Source: a virus. From it: DNA of 28,651 bases. The position numbers were made by a program, and so were the translations under genes. The stretch lies in IMG/VR virus record IMGVR_UViG_3300041964_000176, positions 1-28,651 of that record, one strand, 5' to 3'. Shown one piece after another: positions 20,712 to 28,078 of this stretch (position 1 is its first letter; each line of letters begins with the position of its first letter). The notes beneath the pieces were generated by a model. The model had not been told where the DNA came from and did not search any database. It saw only the letters and a program-made list of their open reading frames with translations.

Positions 20712-21032
20712 ATGAACCAACTATCAATCTTTGACCTCACCCCAAACCCCGAACTCGAGTCTCTCTCCATCCCCGCTCCGGGACAACCCGAACCTGAACC
20801 AGTACCAGAAGTATCGCCTTGGTTTGACTTCACCATCCCCGACAGTCCCGACATCACAAGCATCCTCGGCATAGGCGATCGCGTCCTCATTCTGCCTGCC
20901 AAGTACGACCTCAAGCCCAACGTTCCTGGCATCGTCAAGGCTTTCGTGCTAGGTGAAGTGGTAGTACAGCGGCGAGATGGCGAGGGGCTTTATCAGAGGA
21001 AGGAGTTGCATCGAGTACCGACTGAAAAGTGA
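20712..21032 (+). CDS. Conserved hypothetical protein, 106 residues
   Basis: ATG 20712. The N-terminus is short and hydrophobic (Gln-Leu-Ser-Ile-Phe-Asp-Leu). It is followed by a Pro/Glu-rich linker to about 45 and a beta-barrel-like C-terminal half (Gly-Asp-Arg-Val-Leu-Ile-Leu, Gly-Ile-Val-Lys-Ala-Phe-Val) of SH3 or KOW-like look. The start Gln-Leu-Ser-Ile-Phe-Asp-Leu resembles a sliding-clamp binding motif; this is inference. Stop is in a dispersed palindrome. Confidence 0.6.
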   Translation: MNQLSIFDLTPNPELESLSIPAPGQPEPEPVPEVSPWFDFTIPDSPDITSILGIGDRVLILPAKYDLKPNVPGIVKAFVLGEVVVQRRDGEGLYQRKELHRVPTEK

Positions 21033-21047
21033 CCGGAGTCTCCGGTC
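21030..21047. repeat. Dispersed palindrome, copy 5 (supplies stop codon)
   Basis: TGACCGGAG-T-CTCCGGTC. Its first TGA is the stop of the gene at 20712-21032. The 3' flank departs after GGTC. Confidence 0.95.
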
Positions 21048-21064
21048 GGGTGAATAGTTAAACT

Positions 21065-21098
21065 AAAAGCGATCGCTCATCAGTAGTGGTCGCTTTTT
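21065..21098. terminator. Bidirectional terminator between convergent genes
   Basis: AAAAGCGA (21065-21072) pairs with TCGCTTTT (21090-21097), A-tract on the left and T-tract on the right, so it can work for both the plus-strand gene and terL. HIP1 overlaps the left arm. Confidence 0.75.
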
Positions 21099-21100
21099 CG

Positions 21101-22693
21101 TTATCTCCTAGGCGAAACCGACACCAGAGGCTTCCTACTCCCTCCACTCCTCGCGTGATATCCATAAACGGCAGCATCCCCCAAGTCGGGGCTTCTCCCC
21201 AGCCTTGCCCTTGTTTTGGGCTTTTCCTCGATCCGAACTTTACCTGTAGCCGTCTCCTCGTAATAGGTCGAGGCAAAATCTTCCATCAGTTCGTCTTCAT
21301 ATTCGCCTAATGGTGCGATCGCAATCTCACCCTTCTCCATTGCCTCACGTAGTAGCCAGAACTGCTCTGCTTTGAGATTGGCAAAGCGCTCTGAATCTTT
21401 CGCTTTATCACCCCAACGAAAGCCAATAGCCGAGTAACCCTCTTCCTTGAGAATGGACAATGGGCCACTGCCCACTCCAATTTTGTCAACAGCCACAGAA
21501 CCCTTGCCAAAAGTCTTGGACTCTTTTGCCACCATTGCCGCTGCTCTGTGTGCATCCCTCTCATCACCCAAGGTGGCATGACTCCGCACACTCCACAGCA
21601 CCGAACCCTGCCAGCGCGATAAAGCATGAGGATCGCCACCATCGCCTACATCTAAGCCATAGCGGGATGGTTGGCTAATTAGCTTTTTGTTCCACTCCTC
21701 GGTGGTGAGATTGTCGAACTTGACTCGTGCCATCAGGAAGTAGCGGCGTGGGATTATAGACTGACCAGCGTCTAGAGGGAACCGAGCTTCGACTCGTGAC
21801 TCCCAATAGGCACTACTTTCGCCGTGCTTTTCTCGAACATTCTCAATCCACTCGACCGAGATTGCGCCTTTGATTTCGATAGCTTTGATTGATTCGAGGT
21901 ATGTCTGCATTGCAGTACGAGCCGGTTCGCCCCATTTGTCTCTGTCTAGGATATGCTTATTTTTATCTAGCAGGCAGTGGCGTAGTTCCTCCTTTATCCG
22001 GTGGATGCCATCAGCGTCTTGACGATATGCCCACGCTACATTTGGGTGAGTCCATGCCGGGATTCTGATATGGCTACGCTTGCAAGCTTTCTCGAAGGGA
22101 GTACCAGCGGCGATCGGGTTGCCGACGCGGACTATGCGATTATCAACGCCTACGACACAGGCTTCGGATGCGTCGTCTATTTCTTTGGAAATCCCTGATG
22201 CCTCGTCCTGGATGCACAAGAGCCTAGGGTGATGAATCCCTTGGAAGTTGTCACTTCGGTCAGAGGAAAATCCTAGCGCCCTCGCTTCCTCTGTTAACTT
22301 CAAGTACATCTCCCCACAGATGCCACCTAATTGCTTTTTATTTCGTGCGTATGACTTCCTCACTTCACTCCACAAAATCTGCCTAACCTGTCGGAATGTT
22401 GGTGCTGTCGTGATACACAATCCTTGCATAGCAAACACCCAGTAAGGGACTAGAACAGCGCCTAGAACGCTTGACTTTCCCACGCCGTGTGCGGCGACAC
22501 ACGTAGTAGACTGGTTGTCTCTCACGCTCTCAAGGATGCATCTTTGATCGTCTGTTAAGTACTGAATCCCTAGCATTTCATAAGCAAATTCAATAGGGCG
22601 ATCGCGGTACTTTGCACACTTTTCAATAGCCGCCAGTGACGTAGGAGGTTTTATATTTTTTCTAGTTTTTGGAGTTAGGAAGATTGCCGTCAT
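21101..22693 (-). CDS. terL: Phage terminase large subunit
   Basis: 530 residues, start ATG 22693. The N-terminal ATPase has Walker A Ala68-His-Gly-Val-Gly-Lys73-Ser74 and a Walker B-like Leu-Leu-Cys-Ile-Gln-Asp163-Glu164. The C-terminal RNase H-like nuclease has Gly-Leu-Asp348-Val-Gly-Asp, Ala-Val-Asp403-Lys-Ile-Gly and Pro-Asp-Leu-Gly-Asp506-Ala, three acidic positions for two-metal cleavage. It packages DNA into procapsids by ATP-driven translocation and cuts concatemers. Usual lengths are 450-600, so it is complete. It lies downstream of terS on the same strand, but a 1.4-kb gene of opposite direction separates them. No portal gene follows in this window, which is unusual for a working packaging module. 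Confidence 0.93.
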   Translation of the reverse strand: MTAIFLTPKTRKNIKPPTSLAAIEKCAKYRDRPIEFAYEMLGIQYLTDDQRCILESVRDNQSTTCVAAHGVGKSSVLGAVLVPYWVFAMQGLCITTAPTFRQVRQILWSEVRKSYARNKKQLGGICGEMYLKLTEEARALGFSSDRSDNFQGIHHPRLLCIQDEASGISKEIDDASEACVVGVDNRIVRVGNPIAAGTPFEKACKRSHIRIPAWTHPNVAWAYRQDADGIHRIKEELRHCLLDKNKHILDRDKWGEPARTAMQTYLESIKAIEIKGAISVEWIENVREKHGESSAYWESRVEARFPLDAGQSIIPRRYFLMARVKFDNLTTEEWNKKLISQPSRYGLDVGDGGDPHALSRWQGSVLWSVRSHATLGDERDAHRAAAMVAKESKTFGKGSVAVDKIGVGSGPLSILKEEGYSAIGFRWGDKAKDSERFANLKAEQFWLLREAMEKGEIAIAPLGEYEDELMEDFASTYYEETATGKVRIEEKPKTRARLGRSPDLGDAAVYGYHARSGGSRKPLVSVSPRR

Positions 22694-22758
22694 AAATGAT
22701 TTACTTTAATCGCCAAAATATATACTACACAAGGCTTTCAGTTTATAATAATAGTTAA

Positions 22759-22790
22759 CTCTCAGGTATAGTTTGGCAACCACCTGAGAG
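22759..22790. promoter_or_regulatory. Inverted repeat in the terL/GIY-YIG divergent gap
   Basis: CTCTCAGGT and ACCTGAGAG are perfect 9-bp inverted repeats separated by 14 bases, 27 bases before the GIY-YIG ATG. A TATAAT-like run is at 22744-22749. It could be an operator or RNA hairpin in the leader. Confidence 0.55.
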
Positions 22791-22817
22791 CTTGTAGTCC
22801 AGTATCAATGAACTTAA

Positions 22818-24095
22818 ATGGATCGTACCACGCTTATTTATTCTCTAGTCGATCCTAGAGACGGCAAAGTCTTCTATGTCGGCAGAACCAAGATAACTCT
22901 AGTTAAGCGCTTGAGAGGGCATCTAAAAGACTCTAGGCGCAACAAAAATCCAAAGGCAAGGAGAATCGCTCAAATGCTTAAGGATGGGGTTAAACCAGTC
23001 ATTGCAGAGATAGCCAGAGTAGAGAATGCATCGCTAGAGGAAGCAGAGGAAGCAGAGCAAGTCTGGATCGACTATCTTTCTATTGCCAATACCCTGCTGA
23101 ACGTTAAGCCAGCCGCTGCGGGTGGCATTGGTAACGGCAATGGCGTTCGATATAACTGGACGCCAGAAATACTTGCAAGGCTAGGCACGGCATCGGATTA
23201 TGACATAGCTAGAGATACAGGTATTAGCGTTAATGCTGTTATGGACAAGCGGCAAAGCCTAGGTATCCCGAAGTTCACGGAGCTTAAGTGGACGCCTGAC
23301 GTGGTGAGCAGGATGGGGAAAGAATCTGACGAAGCAATCGCTAAAACAATCGGATGTACCGCAAGTGTGGTAGGTGTACGTCGTCGCAAACTGGGGATAC
23401 CAGCGATAAAGCCAATGAAGAAAGCTGGCGAAGGCTATAAAAGCAACTGGAGGGAAAAAGTGATCCATCGGCTAGGGAAAGAGCTAGACAAGTCCATAGC
23501 TCAAAGCGTCGGCGTATCAAGTGGATCTGTAAGTAGATACAGAAAAGAGTTAGGGATTAAAGCTTTTCCAAAAACTCCACACAATAAAATCAGTGTCCCT
23601 CAGTGGGTACTAGGCAAGCTTGGCACAATGCCTGATAGTGACTTAGCAAAATTATCGGGTGTCCCGCATTGCATCATCTGGACTCGACGGACAGAGCTTG
23701 GCATTCCTAGTCATTCAGAGCAAAACAATCACCCGACTCGGTATGGTTACAAACCCGGATCTGAGCCAGTATACAAAACGTATTTATCTGACTCAATTAT
23801 TCAACAGTTAGGTAAAAGACCAGACTCTCAATTAGCAAGAGAAGCTGGTGTCACAGAAAACAAGATTTTCAGAGAGAGAACTAAAAGAGGCATTCCAGTT
23901 TGCCCTCGTCCAGGGAATTGTTACAGTAATCTGCCATCTAGTATTGTCGAAAGACTAGGTAAGGTTCAGGATGTTGTGTTAGCTAAGGAGGCTGGAGTGT
24001 CTAAAAAGAGTATCCAAATGCTTAGGTATTCTCTCGGTATCCCTAGCTGGAGATCGACGGCTGAACACCCCACGTCACGAAAGAATAAAGCCTAA
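22818..24095 (+). CDS. GIY-YIG nuclease with six helix-turn-helix-like repeat modules
   Basis: 425 residues. Residues 6-100 form a GIY-YIG domain: Ile7-Tyr-Ser-Leu, Tyr20-Val-Gly-Arg23, Arg31, Arg33 and an acidic helix (Glu-Glu-Ala-Glu-Glu-Ala-Glu, 74-80) that should hold the catalytic Glu. Behind it lie six copies of a unit of about 38 residues at 114-151, 158-195, 211-248, 263-297, 323-360 and 372-409. Each has a Leu-Gly or Met-Gly landmark, Asp-x-x-Ile/Leu-Ala, Gly-Val/Ile-Ser-like turn, Arg, and a final Gly-Ile-Pro; landmark to landmark distance is 28 in all six. The residues after the turn differ most, as in recognition helices. It sits between terS and terL on the opposite strand, which suggests a homing endonuclease with an array DNA-binding tail. 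No HIP1 site is present. Confidence 0.85.
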   Translation: MDRTTLIYSLVDPRDGKVFYVGRTKITLVKRLRGHLKDSRRNKNPKARRIAQMLKDGVKPVIAEIARVENASLEEAEEAEQVWIDYLSIANTLLNVKPAAAGGIGNGNGVRYNWTPEILARLGTASDYDIARDTGISVNAVMDKRQSLGIPKFTELKWTPDVVSRMGKESDEAIAKTIGCTASVVGVRRRKLGIPAIKPMKKAGEGYKSNWREKVIHRLGKELDKSIAQSVGVSSGSVSRYRKELGIKAFPKTPHNKISVPQWVLGKLGTMPDSDLAKLSGVPHCIIWTRRTELGIPSHSEQNNHPTRYGYKPGSEPVYKTYLSDSIIQQLGKRPDSQLAREAGVTENKIFRERTKRGIPVCPRPGNCYSNLPSSIVERLGKVQDVVLAKEAGVSKKSIQMLRYSLGIPSWRSTAEHPTSRKNKA

Positions 24096-24106
24096 GCGAT
24101 CGCCGT

Positions 24107-24143
24107 CACCGGATGAAGCCCTATTCCGCATCCTCATCCGGTG
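24107..24143. terminator. Hairpin at the convergent ends of the GIY-YIG gene and terS
   Basis: CACCGGATGA (24107-24116) and TCATCCGGTG (24134-24143) are perfect 10-bp inverted repeats, loop 17. The right arm lies in the last codons of terS. No T tract. Confidence 0.5.
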
Positions 24144-24624
24144 GTTCGCTCACTACATAACCTTGTCGCTGAATGAATGCGATCGCTGCATTAATATCAT
24201 CCTCAATCGGTCGAGGCACTACCCTTTCGATTGCCCATTTAGGGCAAGGTCGATGCTCCTCATGGTCGTCTTCTGTGACTTCCTCTTGATACCATTTCAG
24301 AACATCAGGATCGCCATCTTTGCCAGGGACATAATGCTCTAGTCGCCTAGTTTTGCGCGTCTTCCACCGAATGACTTGACCATGCTCCAAAGCCTCTGTC
24401 AACTTTGCTAACGCAAGCCCTTTCTGGTATGGTGGACAGCGCTTTCTAAACTGTGATCGCGCAGTCGCAACGGCATCCGCAAAGTCTGAGTATTTTCTTA
24501 TCCAAGTGTAAAATGTGTCACGACCAATCCCCCCAGCTAGCCAACCAACTTCGTCGCCTCCCTCGTTAGCGATCGCTTCGCAGATTATCTCTTGAATCTC
24601 TTGGTTGTATTTCGACTTTGCCAT
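24121..24624 (-). CDS. terS: Terminase small subunit-like protein
   Basis: 167 residues from ATG 24624; upstream codons of the frame run into the promoter region with HIP1 and are unlikely. An N-terminal HTH at about 24-45 (Asp-Glu-Val-Gly-Trp-Leu-Ala-Gly-Gly-Ile-Gly-Arg-Asp-Thr-Phe-Tyr-Thr-Trp-Ile) matches the phage terminase small subunit HTH, which binds the packaging site. An acidic C-terminus (Glu-Pro-Pro-Asp-Glu-Asp-Ala-Glu) could contact TerL. The middle Arg-Trp-Lys-Thr-Arg-Lys-Thr-Arg-Arg is basic. The terminase call rests on the HTH and on terL lying downstream. Confidence 0.7.
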   Translation of the reverse strand: MAKSKYNQEIQEIICEAIANEGGDEVGWLAGGIGRDTFYTWIRKYSDFADAVATARSQFRKRCPPYQKGLALAKLTEALEHGQVIRWKTRKTRRLEHYVPGKDGDPDVLKWYQEEVTEDDHEEHRPCPKWAIERVVPRPIEDDINAAIAFIQRQGYVVSEPPDEDAE

Positions 24625-24756
24625 GTAGGGGTGCGATCGCTTTCTAATTAATAATAATCGATTGGTTATGAGATAATACAAATGGCGCAACTGACGTGTG
24701 TTGGAACCACTCGCCAGTCACTTGCCACTCACCTAGTACTAGTAGGAAAGCAACCG

Positions 24757-25500
24757 ATGAATATTATCTCTCATTCCATGCACGGAATTACTGTTGCTCA
24801 AAGATCTGAAGATGGTTATGTGAACGCTACCGCTTTGAGTAAGGCTTGCGAAAAAGCCACAGGGGAGCGCCGAGAACCATCAGAGTGGCTTAGTAATTCC
24901 CGAACAAAAGAGTCTCTAAAGCACCTTAGCGAAAAGACGGGAATTCCCGTTAATCGGCTCGTAGAAAAGCGCCGAGGCGTTGGTGGCGGAACTTACATTC
25001 ACCCGAAGTTAGCCATCAGATTTGCTATATGGCTATCGGATGACTTTGGATATGCAGTAGAAGAGTGGGTAGAAGAATGGGCTAAAGGTGCTTACCAGAA
25101 CCAACATTCAACTCGCCAATGTCCAATCTTAGAAGCACCTAAACCCTGGACGTTAACTTTTGAGCGAACCTTCGAGTTAGAGTTAAGTCGAATCAGTGGA
25201 CTACACAAGCGGGATATCCGCAACGGTCTTTTGTATTGGGAGTTCATCTATAACTGGATGACAGCCGAGGATAAGGCAAAGCATGAAACAGCTAACCCCG
25301 TGCAGCCAAACGGACGACGCAAGTACAAAATCCATCAGATGCTTGACGATGAGACAAAACAGCGACTGGCAGAACACATCCAGTGCGTGATGAACTATAT
25401 GCTAATTGCCAATTCTGTTCCAGAGTTAAGACGGATGATTCAACGCAGATATGGAGTTGATCAAGGTGATTTGTTCGATGGATGGGGGATTGGCAAATAA
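24757..25500 (+). CDS. KilA-N and P63C domain protein
   Basis: I prefer ATG 24757, which has AGGAAAG nine bases upstream and begins at the KilA-N boundary; ATG 24682 would add 25 residues of low similarity. Of 247 residues, 8-110 form a KilA-N domain (Asp-Gly-Tyr-Val-Asn-Ala-Thr at 19-25, Arg-Thr-Lys-Glu-Ser-Leu, Gly-Thr-Tyr-Ile-His-Pro-Lys-Leu-Ala). Residues 127-215 match the P63C domain (Pro-Lys-Pro-Trp-Thr-Leu-Thr-Phe and Glu-Leu-Glu-Leu-Ser-Arg). Such phage proteins bind DNA and have been linked to host takeover or antirepression. The domain is a paralogue of the gene at 12885-13646. Divergent from terS; terminator downstream. Confidence 0.85.
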   Translation: MNIISHSMHGITVAQRSEDGYVNATALSKACEKATGERREPSEWLSNSRTKESLKHLSEKTGIPVNRLVEKRRGVGGGTYIHPKLAIRFAIWLSDDFGYAVEEWVEEWAKGAYQNQHSTRQCPILEAPKPWTLTFERTFELELSRISGLHKRDIRNGLLYWEFIYNWMTAEDKAKHETANPVQPNGRRKYKIHQMLDDETKQRLAEHIQCVMNYMLIANSVPELRRMIQRRYGVDQGDLFDGWGIGK

Positions 25501-25530
25501 GTCTTGCTTCAATTAAATAACTTTCTTCAC

Positions 25531-25561
25531 AAGCGATCGCACCCAACTCGATCGCTTTTTT
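25531..25561 (+). terminator. Intrinsic terminator built on HIP1
   Basis: AAGCGATCG (25531-25539) pairs with CGATCGCTT (25549-25557) around 9 bases, followed by six T (25556-25561). The left arm is part of a HIP1 site. Confidence 0.85.
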
Positions 25562-25566
25562 ATGCT

Positions 25567-27237
25567 TCAGGCAACCATCTCCCCCGTCACTAGTGCAAAC
25601 TTCCTGGCATGGTCAACAAACCTCTGATTCAGGTAGTCCCGCTCTCTTTGACTTATTCCAAGCTCCTTCTCTATCTCACGAGCCTGATAGCCTTGCAGGT
25701 ACAGCCTGAGATACTTTGCTTCTACAATGCGCCCTTTGTCTATCAAGTAGGCTTCCAGGCGCTCAAAGAATTCCTCTGCCTCTAGCCTCTGTTCGTAACT
25801 TTCGTGTTGAGCAACGCAGACATGAGAAAGCGATCGCCCAACATTATTAAGCTCTCCCTCTTCTGTCCGAGCATCATTAGATAAATCTGTTAGGTATTCA
25901 TTTTTTCGCCGCTTCACCTCTGCATTAATAAAATCGATTGCTCTTAGCTCTACTATTTGCCGTCGCTTTCGACCAATTCTTCGAGTTATCCACCGACGAG
26001 TAAATAGCAAGAATTCAGCTACTTTTAGATTGGTGTCGGCTTGCCAATCAAGTGGCAGATTGCGCTCAAATCGAAACCTCTGCAAGGCTACCGTCATCAT
26101 ATGTTGAGCATATTGAGTTGCCCAGTACCAAGATTGTTTAGGAGTTCTGCCCAACCAAGGATTCCCGCTAAAGACTGACCACGCAAATCTACCGATAAGC
26201 TCACGGGTAAACTTTTCGGCGTGAGCTATTCCTTTACTCAAGTCTTGCTTGATATTGGATAACCTCCAACTTAAAAGCCTGTCAGCTTCAGCGTCGATGT
26301 CTATCAGCATCAATATGCGATCGCTCTGGTAGCAAATCTTCGACACATCCCCAGCTAATCGGTGGGCTGTTCCCATAGCTTGGGTTTTACTCACACCTGG
26401 CAATTTTTTTAGTTCACGGTAAGCGGCAAAAAATAATCTACCTGCCTGTTGCTCAAATTCTTTTCGCAGTGATAACTGAACCCACCACATCGGATACACC
26501 AGTTGATACCACTGAACTTTCTTACCTTCTGTCTTGGTTGGGGTGAGTTGATGGCAAGAGCGAAGTATACTGGCTTTTACTCTATCGGTGTCGGCTTGGT
26601 CATTACTGCCTATTAATTGAATCGCCGCTGCTCTTGCGCTCTTGATGACTTCGCCTGTATCTAATCTAATGACAGGGATTGTCACCCCCATTGTCTGCTG
26701 AGGGATTTTGCTGATAGCCGACGCCGTGACTGTGCCAAGAATCGGTTGCAAGTATTTCGGCTCTATCCCCCAAAACTTCTCTGGATGTTGCTTGGCAAAC
26801 TGCCTTAAATCTTCCTTGCTAATTCCAGATAGATTCCTTGCATACTTGCGACATGGCAAGCCTTGCCTTACCCAATTCCTTATCCTGTCTACAGGAATAT
26901 CGAACATCCTTTCTAGCTGGCGCATTGACCAATTGTCTGACTTTGCTTGCAAGGATTTCTTGAGTTTTATCGCCAATCGTCCGAGCTTCACATCAACGGC
27001 TGTGTCAGTTCGGATAGTCCAGCCTCTCTGAATGCACTCCCAGTGAAAATCCTCAATTATCTGTTTTGACGCTTTCTTGCCTATCCAACTCGCCAGAAGC
27101 TCAAGCTGTTCATCCATCCAGACTTCTCTTCCTATTCGTTTGAAAGTTGAACTTTTGGCAGCACAGCTACGAGAGCAATATTTGCGGGTTGGATGGACGA
27201 AAGGTTTTTGGCAAAATGGGCAAGGTTTAGACAGCAT
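25567..27237 (-). CDS. Zinc-finger and double-HTH regulator, sigma-like C-terminus
   Basis: 556 residues from ATG 27237. Residues 6-25 hold Cys6-Pro-Phe-Cys9 and Cys21-Ser-Arg-Ser-Cys25, a zinc finger. Residues about 103-155 resemble a MerR/excisionase winged helix (Ser-Met-Arg-Gln-Leu-Glu-Arg-Met-Phe, Asn-Trp-Val-Arg-Gln-Gly-Leu, Asp-Leu-Arg-Gln-Phe). The middle 160-470 is helical and basic. The last 75 residues resemble a sigma-70 region 4 type HTH (Leu-Arg-Leu-Tyr-Leu-Gln-Gly-Tyr, Glu-Ile-Glu-Lys-Glu-Leu-Gly-Ile-Ser). Similar multi-HTH proteins occur on cyanobacterial plasmids and prophages. A phage transcription regulator or sigma-like factor is plausible, not proven. A hairpin precedes its start codon. 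Confidence 0.7.
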   Translation of the reverse strand: MLSKPCPFCQKPFVHPTRKYCSRSCAAKSSTFKRIGREVWMDEQLELLASWIGKKASKQIIEDFHWECIQRGWTIRTDTAVDVKLGRLAIKLKKSLQAKSDNWSMRQLERMFDIPVDRIRNWVRQGLPCRKYARNLSGISKEDLRQFAKQHPEKFWGIEPKYLQPILGTVTASAISKIPQQTMGVTIPVIRLDTGEVIKSARAAAIQLIGSNDQADTDRVKASILRSCHQLTPTKTEGKKVQWYQLVYPMWWVQLSLRKEFEQQAGRLFFAAYRELKKLPGVSKTQAMGTAHRLAGDVSKICYQSDRILMLIDIDAEADRLLSWRLSNIKQDLSKGIAHAEKFTRELIGRFAWSVFSGNPWLGRTPKQSWYWATQYAQHMMTVALQRFRFERNLPLDWQADTNLKVAEFLLFTRRWITRRIGRKRRQIVELRAIDFINAEVKRRKNEYLTDLSNDARTEEGELNNVGRSLSHVCVAQHESYEQRLEAEEFFERLEAYLIDKGRIVEAKYLRLYLQGYQAREIEKELGISQRERDYLNQRFVDHARKFALVTGEMVA

Positions 27238-27244
27238 CTGACGA

Positions 27245-27272
27245 GATAATGGCGATCGCAACCGCCATTATC
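27245..27272 (-). promoter_or_regulatory. Leader hairpin upstream of the zinc-finger regulator
   Basis: GATAATGGCG (27245-27254) and CGCCATTATC (27263-27272) are perfect 10-bp inverted repeats, loop 8. The hairpin ends 7 bases before the ATG at 27237, so it could control translation or be an operator. Confidence 0.55.
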
Positions 27273-27313
27273 GGATGCGGGTACAACCAAAAGCAACTGA
27301 CAACACAAAGAAT

Positions 27314-27331
27314 TGACCGGAGTTCCGGTCA
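27314..27331. repeat. Dispersed palindrome, variant copy 6 (supplies minus-strand stop)
   Basis: TGACCGGA-GT-TCCGGTCA, 8-bp arms with a changed centre. The TCA at 27329-27331 is the TGA stop of the HNH gene. Confidence 0.9.
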
Positions 27332-27616
27332 CTTGGCTGCACTCTTTCTAACCTTCTTCGCTACCGATTTAACCGACTTCAGCTTCGCAGCTTTTCCTCT
27401 GTTGCAGCTACCGCACAGAGTCTGCAAGTTCTTCAAGGTAGTCAACCCGCCTTTGGAGACTGGGACAATGTGATCGATTTCCAACCGCGCATCTTTCGCC
27501 TCAACGCCGCAAGCTCTGCATCTGAACTTATCTCGCTGCAAGACATCAAAGCGTAGTCCAGGCGGGACTGGCTTACGGCGAATCTTGGTCGGCTTGGGTT
27601 TGGGAGGTGTGGGCAT
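27329..27616 (-). CDS. HNH endonuclease
   Basis: 95 residues with a Pro/Lys-rich start. The HNH fold spans about 25-75: Cys33-Arg-Ala-Cys36, Glu-Ile-Asp48-His49-Ile-Val-Pro, Gly-Gly-Leu, Asn63, and Cys68-Gly-Ser-Cys71-Asn72-Arg. Four cysteines bind a structural zinc, and His49 with Asn63 and Asn72 form the metal site. Small phage HNH proteins near terminases assist DNA cutting in packaging; free-standing homing is the alternative. The start codon is directly preceded by GCGATCGCT. Confidence 0.85.
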   Translation of the reverse strand: MPTPPKPKPTKIRRKPVPPGLRFDVLQRDKFRCRACGVEAKDARLEIDHIVPVSKGGLTTLKNLQTLCGSCNRGKAAKLKSVKSVAKKVRKSAAK

Positions 27617-27628
27617 AGCGATCGCACC

Positions 27629-27823
27629 TCAAAAATCAGGAAAGCCTGGTTCCGACTTAGCGTTGAGCATCTGTTGGTACTTAGCGGCATCTAACGAAGA
27701 CAAAGAAAAGCTATTAGCATAAAGCCCCGCCATCCACCGCTTAAACTCATTCTCTCTTATTGCCTGCTGGGTATATTGGCTCAAAATCAATAACAGCTGA
27801 ATTGAAAGTTTTGGAGAAAGCAT
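27629..27823 (-). CDS. Hypothetical protein, 64 residues
   Basis: ATG 27823 immediately follows GCGATCGCT. The sequence is helical: a hydrophobic start (Leu-Ser-Ile-Gln-Leu-Leu-Leu-Ile-Leu), a polar centre with Lys-Arg-Trp, and Tyr-Gln-Gln-Met-Leu. It overlaps the end of the upstream gene by 77 bases, so one of the two ends may be mis-set. No family recognised. Confidence 0.55.
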   Translation of the reverse strand: MLSPKLSIQLLLILSQYTQQAIRENEFKRWMAGLYANSFSLSSLDAAKYQQMLNAKSEPGFPDF

Positions 27824-28070
27824 AGCGATCGCTCAAAGATTGAAACTGATTGCAGCCAAACTCAGCACTGGTGATTAAAACACCGTCTGTAATGCCGACC
27901 TTAGCTAAAGCCGACCTATCAAAACCATAGTCAGTATTTTCAGTCAAAAGGCAATGCCCATAATTGGCGTCTTCTCTAGTTGTAGTATTTTCCCCAACAG
28001 TCCCAGCAAACTGATTTTTCCAAGCCATCATAAAGTGAGTCCAATGCTGGCAGTTACGGCAAGTATCCAT
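27747..28070 (-). CDS. Cysteine-containing phage-type hypothetical protein
   Basis: 107 residues from ATG 28070, which sits next to GCGATCGCT. Cys4-Arg-Asn-Cys7-Gln-His-Trp, Gly-His-Cys40 and Phe-Gly-Cys73-Asn-Gln-Phe are arranged as in short phage zinc or iron binding proteins. The last 30 codons overlap the downstream gene and look less conserved; similar proteins I know end soon after the last Cys-x-Gln-Phe. A frameshift near 27850 is possible. Confidence 0.6.
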   Translation of the reverse strand: MDTCRNCQHWTHFMMAWKNQFAGTVGENTTTREDANYGHCLLTENTDYGFDRSALAKVGITDGVLITSAEFGCNQFQSLSDRYAFSKTFNSAVIDFEPIYPAGNKRE

Positions 28071-28078
28071 AGCGATCG

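Noticed and set aside
21307-21642. Second minus-strand frame inside terL
   Set aside because: Shadow of terL: the terL frame in this stretch carries the nuclease residues Asp348-region and Asp403.
22818-24095. TALE or PPR-like repeat protein
   Set aside because: Units have an HTH-like pattern and variable linkers, not the uniform 33-35 residue two-helix repeats of those families.
2744-27331. Palindromes as intrinsic terminators or a CRISPR array
   Set aside because: Copies lack T tracts, are kilobases apart and not regularly spaced, so neither explanation fits all copies.
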